The position numbers and the translations under genes are program-made. Of a stretch of 21,899 bases of DNA, positions 16,559 through 21,899 are shown piece after piece. The notes beneath the pieces were generated by a model. That model made no database searches, had not been told where the DNA came from, and saw only the letters and a list, made by a program, of their open reading frames with translations. This DNA comes from an uncultured cyanobacterium (GTDB lineage: Bacteria; Cyanobacteriota; Cyanobacteriia; Pseudanabaenales; Pseudanabaenaceae). Each line of letters starts with the position of its first letter. Position 1 is the stretch's first letter. The DNA is taken from assembly GCA_903819605.1 (NCBI GenBank), contig CAIJEA010000616.1, positions 1-21,899 on the forward strand, given 5' to 3'.

Positions 16559-17281
16559 CTAAATGAGTTCTGACAATAAATCTACAATTTGCTGGTGTGA
16601 TAATGGTACAGGTAACTGCTGAATCTGAGCGCGATCGCTATAGGTGTGAAGTCTCTTAGAGATAGCCTCGGTAATTCCCCCTTCCGTTAAAAAATAAGGC
16701 AATACATTAATTTTGTCTATACCTTTAGCAAGTAAACTCTCAACTTGAGTTTCGATTTTTGGCTCAACTCCCCAATAGGCAGCGATCGCGTGACTATATC
16801 TAGCCAAGTCCTCAATCACTTGATTTGCACCAGCCCGACGACTACCGTGAGCAATCAAAATTCGACCTTGCCTTTCTGGATCAGACTTTTCCGTATATTT
16901 ATCAAATTGCTGCAATAGCAAACTAGGAATTTGAGAGTTTGTCCCTAAATAAGCGGTTGTACGAAATGTTAGCCGATCGTGAAACTTGTCTTGGAGGTTC
17001 TTTTGCGCGATCGCCACCTCTGCGGGAATATCTTCGCTGACGTGAACTCCTGCCAACAAAAACACAGGCAAGATCGCGATCTCTGAGCCACCGCTCTGAA
17101 TAACCTCCATTGCAAATTGTTCCAATTGCTGAGCTAACGAGAGTACCTGTCCTTCTAAACAGCCACCGCCAATATGTCGATCGCTTTGAGATCTTGCGAC
17201 AGCAATTAGATCTTGTAATGCCAACCACGAACGGCGATCGCTACTACCATGCATTACCAGAAAAAGCGCTGCAACGTTCAT
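16559..17281 (-). CDS. Sirohydrochlorin chelatase (SirB/CbiX family), two-domain
   Basis: A 240-residue two-domain chelatase that inserts Fe2+ into sirohydrochlorin to make sirohaem (SirB) or Co2+ for cobalamin (CbiX). The N-terminal half holds the usual active-site histidines H11 in VMHGSSDRR and H80 in LLAGVHVSEDIP. The C-terminal half repeats the fold, with HGS at 145-147 (ILIAHGSRRAG), but its second site reads PYFLTEGGI with no His, so only one catalytic site is expected. This is usual for long-form enzymes. It is divergent from hflX. The ATG at 17281 lies 7 nt from the end of a MITE-like palindrome, so its promoter lies in or beyond that element. A start at Met10 would lose the first strand. 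Confidence 0.88.
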   Translation of the reverse strand: MNVAALFLVMHGSSDRRSWLALQDLIAVARSQSDRHIGGGCLEGQVLSLAQQLEQFAMEVIQSGGSEIAILPVFLLAGVHVSEDIPAEVAIAQKNLQDKFHDRLTFRTTAYLGTNSQIPSLLLQQFDKYTEKSDPERQGRILIAHGSRRAGANQVIEDLARYSHAIAAYWGVEPKIETQVESLLAKGIDKINVLPYFLTEGGITEAISKRLHTYSDRAQIQQLPVPLSHQQIVDLLSELI

Positions 17282-17287
17282 AGTCCC

Positions 17288-17418
17288 TACTTAGTATAAT
17301 TGTGATAGCTATGTTAAAAACTAAACTCAGAGCTTATGCCGACCGCATCGTGAGCAGCACAAGCTTCTAGGTTTTAAGTTTACTTAGGCGTAGCTAATTA
17401 TCACAATTATACTGAGTA
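17288..17418. mobile_element. MITE-like palindromic element filling the cbiX-hflX divergent gap
   Basis: TACTTAGTATAATTGTGATA at 17288-17307 is matched by its inverted copy at 17399-17418, 19 of 20 positions. The inside also pairs in part: TTAAAA and AGCTT near 17314-17334 with AAGCTT and TTTTAA near 17361-17378. Each end is TA, consistent with a TA target duplication as made by IS630/Tc1-mariner-type elements (inference). It leaves only 6-7 bases to the starts of cbiX (17281) and hflX (about 17425), so both leader regions lie inside it. TATAAT occurs in both ends pointing inward and could serve as a -10 box in both directions (unproven). Confidence 0.65.
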
Positions 17419-17424
17419 ACGCAT

Positions 17425-19098
17425 ATCGAAACTATTTACGGAAAAACCCAAGGTCTGAAGGCGCATCAGCTAAAGCAATTGGATCGGCTTTATCGTTCGC
17501 GGTTGCCTCAAGATAGCCTCACCACACCAGAATTAGCTCAACGGCTTGCGGTCGTCAGTGCTGAGCTAAAGGACTCTATCTGCATATACATCAATCGTCG
17601 AGGACAGGTAATAAGAGTTGCGATCGGCACACCCAATCAAACCAAAATTCCCCCATTAGAGTTGCCGCGCTATGGTAGCGATCGCCTCAGTGGCTTACGG
17701 TGTATTTGTGCAAGTCCAGAAGCCTTGCCACCAAGTGACACCGATTTAACTGCAATGTTAATGCAACGACTTGATGCGTTGGTGATTTTGCCTGTAAACC
17801 CCAAAGGCTATGCTGAGAAAGGATATTTAGCGCACCTATTGCCCGCCTCAGATACAGAACTACCAGAACAACAAACTGCTTGGCGTGTTTCTGCGCCGAT
17901 GACCGTAGAAGCGATCTCTAAGCAAGATTTCCTAGAATTAGTCGAAGGCTTAGAAGAAGAATTTAGCCGCAACTTTGCAGGGCGTGCTACTGATGACGAT
18001 CGCGATCGCGTGGTACTTGTCGGATTAATGCATCAGAAGGAAAAATCTGACTCAATGCCCTTTGCGATGATCGAACTCGGTCAGTTAGTAGAAAGTGCTG
18101 GTGGTAAGGTGCTAGATGCGCTCTGGCAAAAGCGCGAGCGTCCCCATCCGCAAACCGTTCTCGGTGAAGGTAAAGTCCTAGAACTGGCGATCGCTGCTCA
18201 AACTAAAGGCGCAAATCTGGTTGTATTCGATCGTGAACTAACAGCTTCGCAAACCCGCAATATTGAAAGAATGATCGGCTTAAGAGTTAGCGATCGCACT
18301 GAAGTAATTCTTGATATTTTTGCTCAACGCGCTCAGTCATCCGAAGGGAAGTTACAAGTCGAGCTAGCCCAACTAGAATATCGCTTACCGCGTCTCGCAG
18401 GGCATGGTCAAGCGCTCTCAAGGCTCGGCGGCGGTATCGGCACACGCGGGCCTGGGGAGACCAAATTGGAAACCGATCGCCGCGTGATCCAAAAGCGAAT
18501 CACCTTCCTTCAGCAGCAAGTAAATCATCTACAAGCACAGCGATCGCGTATTCGGCAGAAACGTGTCGATCAAGAGGTTCCCACAGCAGCGATCGTTGGT
18601 TACACCAATGCAGGCAAATCAACCTTGCTCAATGCTATGACCAAAGCCGATGTCTATGCTGCTGACAAGTTGTTCGCCACTCTCGATCCGACCACGCGCC
18701 GCCTCAGCCTTACGGGTGAAGATGACACAATTCACACGGTTCTACTCACCGATACAGTAGGCTTCATTCACGAACTTCCCAAATCTCTCGTTGATGCTTT
18801 TCGGGCTACCCTTGAGGAAGTATCGGAAGCTGATGTATTAGTCCATCTTGTCGATGCTTCGCATTCTGCATGGGAAGATCAACTAAAATCAGTGGATAAA
18901 ATCCTCAAAGATATGCCGATCGCCGTTGGTCCCATTTTATTAGTTTTCAATAAAATCGATGCGGTTGAAGATCCCAAGGCAATTCTAGAGAAATATCCTG
19001 ATGCGATCGCCATCTCTGCTCTCAAACGCCAAGGCTTTCAAGAAATGAGCCAATCGTTACTAAACCTGATTGAATATGCGATCGGTGCATTGGGTTAA
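17425..19098 (+). CDS. hflX: GTPase HflX (long cyanobacterial form), unusual start
   Basis: A ribosome-associated GTPase that splits stalled or stressed ribosomes. About 557 residues if read from 17425. The cyanobacterial N-terminal extension (RLPQDSLTTPELAQRLA, LPRYGSDRLSGLRC, QRLDALVIL) precedes the HflX domain (PHPQTVLGEGK, VFDRELTASQTRN, DRTEVILDIFAQRA, GGGIGTRGPGETKLE) and the G domain: GYTNAGKST (P-loop), switch region TLDPTTRRL, DTVGFI, NKID. Codons for IETIYGKTQGLKAHQLKQL precede the first usable canonical start (TTG 17479). They match the family's METIYG...TQGLK opening, with ATC where ATG is expected, and an in-frame stop at 17413-17415 bars anything longer. The true start is therefore ATC 17425, ACG 17419 or a truncated TTG 17479. 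Confidence 0.9.
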   Translation: METIYGKTQGLKAHQLKQLDRLYRSRLPQDSLTTPELAQRLAVVSAELKDSICIYINRRGQVIRVAIGTPNQTKIPPLELPRYGSDRLSGLRCICASPEALPPSDTDLTAMLMQRLDALVILPVNPKGYAEKGYLAHLLPASDTELPEQQTAWRVSAPMTVEAISKQDFLELVEGLEEEFSRNFAGRATDDDRDRVVLVGLMHQKEKSDSMPFAMIELGQLVESAGGKVLDALWQKRERPHPQTVLGEGKVLELAIAAQTKGANLVVFDRELTASQTRNIERMIGLRVSDRTEVILDIFAQRAQSSEGKLQVELAQLEYRLPRLAGHGQALSRLGGGIGTRGPGETKLETDRRVIQKRITFLQQQVNHLQAQRSRIRQKRVDQEVPTAAIVGYTNAGKSTLLNAMTKADVYAADKLFATLDPTTRRLSLTGEDDTIHTVLLTDTVGFIHELPKSLVDAFRATLEEVSEADVLVHLVDASHSAWEDQLKSVDKILKDMPIAVGPILLVFNKIDAVEDPKAILEKYPDAIAISALKRQGFQEMSQSLLNLIEYAIGALG

Positions 19099-19118
19099 TT
19101 AGCTAAGCATCAATAAAC

Positions 19119-19139
19119 TTATAGCGCTTTGCGCTATAA
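19119..19139. terminator. Perfect 9-bp hairpin after hflX
   Basis: TTATAGCGC, loop TTT, GCGCTATAA, starting 20 bases after the hflX stop. It has a strong GC centre and a tight loop but no U-run. Together with the next hairpin it separates the convergent hflX and histidine-kinase genes, so a terminator or attenuating role is likely. Confidence 0.55.
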
Positions 19140-19140
19140 C

Positions 19141-19189
19141 ATCTAAAAGCCTATGCCAATCGCTGTGCGATTGGCATAGGCTTTTAGAT
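19141..19189. terminator. Strong 23-bp hairpin between convergent genes
   Basis: Bases 19141-19163 pair perfectly with 19167-19189 around a TGT loop (outer sequence ATCTAAAAGCC, centre CCAATCGC). It lies between the ends of hflX (plus) and the histidine kinase (minus; stop at 19200) and can fold in either transcript, so a bidirectional terminator is the simplest reading. It may also belong to the palindromic repeats seen at 1-55, 3115-3169 and 21842-21888. Confidence 0.65.
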
Positions 19190-19199
19190 GAGCTACCTA

Positions 19200-20342
19200 C
19201 TAAATATGCTCTGAGTTAATAGGAATGCGAATACGAAATTCTGTCCCTTTGCCTAATGTAGAATGACAAGTTAGCTTCCCTCGATGCTTTTCTGTAACTA
19301 TTTGATAACTGATCGCCATTCCCATTCCCGTTGCCTTACCTACAGGTTTAGTGGTAAAAAACGGATCGAAGATTTGCTGCTGAATTGCTTCGGGAATACC
19401 ATTGCCATTATCAGCGATCGCAATCTCAACAAAGCAATCATCTATAAGTTTAGTCTGAATCTGGATAGAGGGCGATCGATCCCAATTATCCCCTTTAGGA
19501 TCGCTTTTAGAATGATAATTTACTTCCTCTAAAGCATCGATCGCATTTGTTAAAATATTCATAAACACTTGATTTAGCTGCCTAGCGTAACAATTGACAA
19601 AGGGTATATCTCCATATTGTTTAATAATTTGAATGCGCCAAGGACTGGACTTAGGCTTCAGTCGATGATCGAGAATCATTAGGGTGTTGTCAATCCCTTT
19701 GTGAATATCAACCTGCTTAAATTCAGCTTCATCCATGTGCGAGAAATTTTTCAGCGACTGAACGATCCCTTGAATCCGAATTGTTCCCACCTCAATCGAA
19801 TTAATAATTTGGGGTAAATCCTGCTTGATAAATTCCAATTCAATTTCTTCAGCAAGACTTTCCATTTCAGAGATTCCTTGGAGATAATTTTGTTGAGTCA
19901 GATTAATAAAGTTTAAGATTTTCGCTATGTAGTCTTGTAAATAACCAAGATTGCCGTGAATAAAGTTGACAGGATTATTGATCTCATGGGCGACACCTGC
20001 GACCAACTGTCCTAAAGAAGACATTTTTTCAGATTGAATTAGATGAACCTGTGCCTTTTTAAGATTGATTAATGTTTCTTCTAATTCGATATTGGCTTTG
20101 GTAAGTTCAGTGGTGCGCTCAGCAACTTGACCTTCAACAGTTTTAAGTAAATCCTGTAACTGATTGTTAGCTAGTAAAAGCTCCTCAGAACTCAGAGCTA
20201 AAGAGCGTTCAATCATCCGATGATCGTCATCAAATTGACAATAGGCAGTATCGATATCGGTTAAAAAACTTTGCCATTCTAATGGCAAAGAATCTAAATT
20301 ACCAAAATGTTTTTTGATCTGGCGCTGGAGTAGGCGGTGCAT
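19200..20342 (-). CDS. Soluble sensor histidine kinase, partner of FIST protein
   Basis: A 380-residue histidine kinase with no membrane segment and no PAS/GAF domain. Residues 1-60 form a helical unit (MHRLLQRQIKKHFG..., IERSLALSSEELL), and residues about 45-110 a coiled coil. The dimerisation/phospho-acceptor helix contains H119 in LVAGVAHEINNPVNF (the HEINNP type typical of HK4 kinases). The ATP-binding domain has an N box (NQVFMNILTNAIDALEE), G1 (IADNGNGIP), an F box (FDPFFTTKPVG) and G2 (ATGMGMAISYQI). The kinase should be active. With no sensor of its own, it probably takes its input from the FIST protein encoded 16 nt upstream. No response regulator is in the window. Confidence 0.93.
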   Translation of the reverse strand: MHRLLQRQIKKHFGNLDSLPLEWQSFLTDIDTAYCQFDDDHRMIERSLALSSEELLLANNQLQDLLKTVEGQVAERTTELTKANIELEETLINLKKAQVHLIQSEKMSSLGQLVAGVAHEINNPVNFIHGNLGYLQDYIAKILNFINLTQQNYLQGISEMESLAEEIELEFIKQDLPQIINSIEVGTIRIQGIVQSLKNFSHMDEAEFKQVDIHKGIDNTLMILDHRLKPKSSPWRIQIIKQYGDIPFVNCYARQLNQVFMNILTNAIDALEEVNYHSKSDPKGDNWDRSPSIQIQTKLIDDCFVEIAIADNGNGIPEAIQQQIFDPFFTTKPVGKATGMGMAISYQIVTEKHRGKLTCHSTLGKGTEFRIRIPINSEHI

Positions 20343-20358
20343 TGTATTTAATAAAAAA

Positions 20359-21495
20359 CTACTGCTCAGAGAAAGTGGTAATCGTCATTGTTTGATTATG
20401 GAGTTCACATCTCTCTCCTAGAGATGCAGGCGCAATTTCTCCATAGGAATAAAAACCCGTTAGAACTGTTGATTCTCCCATGACTTCTCTCACACCATCG
20501 ACTTCTTCTTCGATGCGTTGTTTTAGTACCAATTTCCGACCAACACAGCTAATTAAAATTGCTAGGTCGGGAGAACCATCGGAAATATGGCTTGTACTCG
20601 TTTGAGCTGCACCAATCGCCCCATCCACTAGGCGATCGAAATTAGTTTGCATTAATTGTACGACACTTCCCTCTGGAATATCTCCTGCAAACGTCAAGCT
20701 TTGTTCCGCTTCGTCTACAGATAAAATCGTACGAACTACAGAGCGATCGCCTTCAGAATTGTAGAGACTCAAGGGGAATAATAATCCTGACGCTGGTAGT
20801 CCAATCGCATAATCGCCTAAATACTTTTTATATAATTCTAGAGCAGATAATCCATCCAGTTCGTAGAGAACATTACCCTGAGATTTAGTTACAGCCCGTT
20901 TAGCTCCAAATGTTGTCCATCCGCCTAAGGAGCCGTAACCAATTTTAAGGCGATCTCCATAGAACGCGATCGCACCAACTATTTCTTTCTCTAAACGCTC
21001 ATTCCAGAGAATGAGCGTTTCTGCAAATCTCGAACCATCTCCCGCCAAACCTCCCGTAATCGTGACATGCGCTGGTAATTGAGATCGTAGTCCTGAAATG
21101 AGATCGCTACCATTAACTATTAACCCATCCGATAGAACAAATAGATGCACTAAATCTTCTATTGGAAAGCTCTGAGCTAATTTTACACCTATTGCAAAGC
21201 TATCAGAAGTCTTGGTAATGGGTAAATAATTCCCTTTGATCTGAGTATGCTCAAATTCAATTGCTGTAACTACAATCGTATCATCAGTAACTTGAGTATT
21301 ATAAATCTCCCCAGCAGTAGAACAGCCAATGATAGTAGCGTTAGGGTAAATATTTCTCAGGTATTGAGGATAATTCTCGGTTTTAAGAGTATCGGTTCCG
21401 CCAAACACTAGTACCAAATTAGCCGATTGGTTACTATTGGGTGAATTCGGTTCCCATCCTTGATTTACTGTCCATCTACATTGTTCGATTTTCAT
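20359..21495 (-). CDS. FIST-domain (FIST_N/FIST_C) sensor protein
   Basis: A 378-residue protein made of FIST N (about residues 25-215) and FIST C (about 220-365) domains, which are predicted small-ligand sensor modules of bacterial signal transduction; amino acids have been proposed as ligands. Recognisable family segments are LVLVFGGTDT, IIGCSTAGEI, LFVLSDGL, TITGGLAGDGSRF, AIAFYGDRLKIGYGSLGGW, the FIST_C DGLSALELYKKYLG and, near the end, STVLTGFYSYGEIAP. There are no membrane segments, so it is cytosolic. It is the first gene of a two-gene unit with the histidine kinase (16-nt gap). Sensor-to-kinase coupling is inferred from this adjacency. The start is ATG at 21495, with no clear Shine-Dalgarno. 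Confidence 0.92.
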   Translation of the reverse strand: MKIEQCRWTVNQGWEPNSPNSNQSANLVLVFGGTDTLKTENYPQYLRNIYPNATIIGCSTAGEIYNTQVTDDTIVVTAIEFEHTQIKGNYLPITKTSDSFAIGVKLAQSFPIEDLVHLFVLSDGLIVNGSDLISGLRSQLPAHVTITGGLAGDGSRFAETLILWNERLEKEIVGAIAFYGDRLKIGYGSLGGWTTFGAKRAVTKSQGNVLYELDGLSALELYKKYLGDYAIGLPASGLLFPLSLYNSEGDRSVVRTILSVDEAEQSLTFAGDIPEGSVVQLMQTNFDRLVDGAIGAAQTSTSHISDGSPDLAILISCVGRKLVLKQRIEEEVDGVREVMGESTVLTGFYSYGEIAPASLGERCELHNQTMTITTFSEQ

Positions 21496-21841
21496 AATTA
21501 TTTATAAGGACTATAGAAAGAGGTCAATAGATTGTATTTAGAATTTACTACAGACTGATTTTCTTAATTGCTTTACTAATTATTATGCCCAATATGTCAA
21601 TCAATTACTATGCTAATTAAAGATTATATGTACAGAAATCCTAAATGCTTTAGAAAAGCTCAACCCAAGGCATTGCCTGTCCATAGACCCAAATCCTACA
21701 AATAATTTAGGATTGCCATTTAGTTATTTATAATTCATATAAAAGTCTAATTCCTCAGGAAATTGGGTTTAGCAGAATTCAATGATACACCCATAAATTA
21801 CTTTACCTCATTGGATAAGTCCTTGTGCAAAATAAATTACC
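21496..21841. other. A/T-rich intergenic stretch upstream of the FIST gene
   Basis: No open frame with protein-like character and no RNA gene that I recognise. It must hold the promoter of the FIST-kinase unit, but I cannot point to a convincing -35/-10 pair. A small 7-bp hairpin (AATCCTA at 21692-21698 with TAGGATT at 21708-21714) and the short palindrome AGGCATTGCCT around 21668-21678 are the only structures seen. Confidence 0.5.
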
Positions 21842-21888
21842 CAAACCCTTAAAATTGCGCCCCTACGGGGCGCAACTTTAAGGGTTTG
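21842..21888. repeat. GC-cored palindrome, 22-bp arms with one mismatch
   Basis: Bases 21842-21863 pair with 21867-21888 around a TAC loop. The only mismatch is A21854 opposite C21876. The core is GCGCCCC/GGGGCGC and the outer arms begin CAAACCCTTAAA. Same layout as the palindrome at 1-55. The gene it would terminate, if any, lies beyond the window. Confidence 0.8.
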
Positions 21889-21899
21889 AATGTGTAATT

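Noticed and set aside
17308..17398. Folded region between cbiX and hflX as a tRNA or known small RNA
   Set aside because: No anticodon arm, T-loop or CCA-like end; the pairing is explained by the palindromic element.
21496..21560. Promoter of the FIST gene (TTGACC with TAAATA downstream)
   Set aside because: The -10-like hexamer would sit only a few bases from the ATG, leaving no room for a leader with a ribosome site.
1..21899. CRISPR array or tandem repeats
   Set aside because: No regularly spaced direct repeats were seen; the repeats present are inverted and singular.

Overview
The window looks like a chromosomal segment of a cyanobacterium, most likely a filamentous Pseudanabaena-like one. 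The evidence is the abundance of the HIP1 octamer GCGATCGC, the typically cyanobacterial gene set (cyanoexosortase A with its partners, an HpsJ-like protein, two-domain SirB/CbiX, long-form HflX, ABC1 kinase, a FIST-kinase pair) and the many palindromic intergenic repeats. The genus is an inference from general sequence character, not from a search.

Layout. 1-55 is a perfect 26-bp-arm palindrome. 74-4897 is a minus-strand block: a DUF218/YdcF-like protein, recR, a secreted HExxH protein, a PP2C phosphatase and an ABC1/UbiB-family kinase. From 5061 the strand switches: a small zinc-ribbon-like protein is followed 4 nt later by comEC. At 7814-12328 lies a plus-strand cluster of cyanoexosortase A, its associated protein, an HpsJ-like membrane protein and a secreted S9 peptidase. 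This is probably a surface-protein sorting and exopolysaccharide module. Its first 2.2 kb is AT-rich and has no HIP1 site.

12390-13333 is mobile-element debris: a broken IS4-like transposase and a 111-bp MITE-like element with 24-bp inverted ends. The MITE-like element touches the stop codon of a small lipoprotein gene (13333-13719, minus). Next come a PAS-PAS-PAS-GGDEF-EAL c-di-GMP protein (minus), SirB/CbiX (minus) and the divergent hflX. The whole gap between cbiX and hflX is a second MITE-like palindrome, and hflX appears to lack a normal start codon. hflX converges on a histidine-kinase gene across two strong hairpins. The kinase (soluble, with no sensor domain) and the upstream FIST-domain sensor form a two-gene minus-strand unit. 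The window ends with an A/T-rich intergenic stretch and another GC-cored palindrome.

The most interesting points are: (i) hflX, whose homologous N-terminus reads through an ATC where ATG is expected, next to a palindromic element filling the divergent promoter region; (ii) a ComEC whose C-terminal metallo-beta-lactamase-like domain has lost all recognisable metal ligands; (iii) the HIP1-free exosortase module with no PEP-CTERM substrate in the window; (iv) a set of long, nearly perfect palindromes with locus-specific arms. I did not find a wholly undescribed multi-gene system that I could defend.
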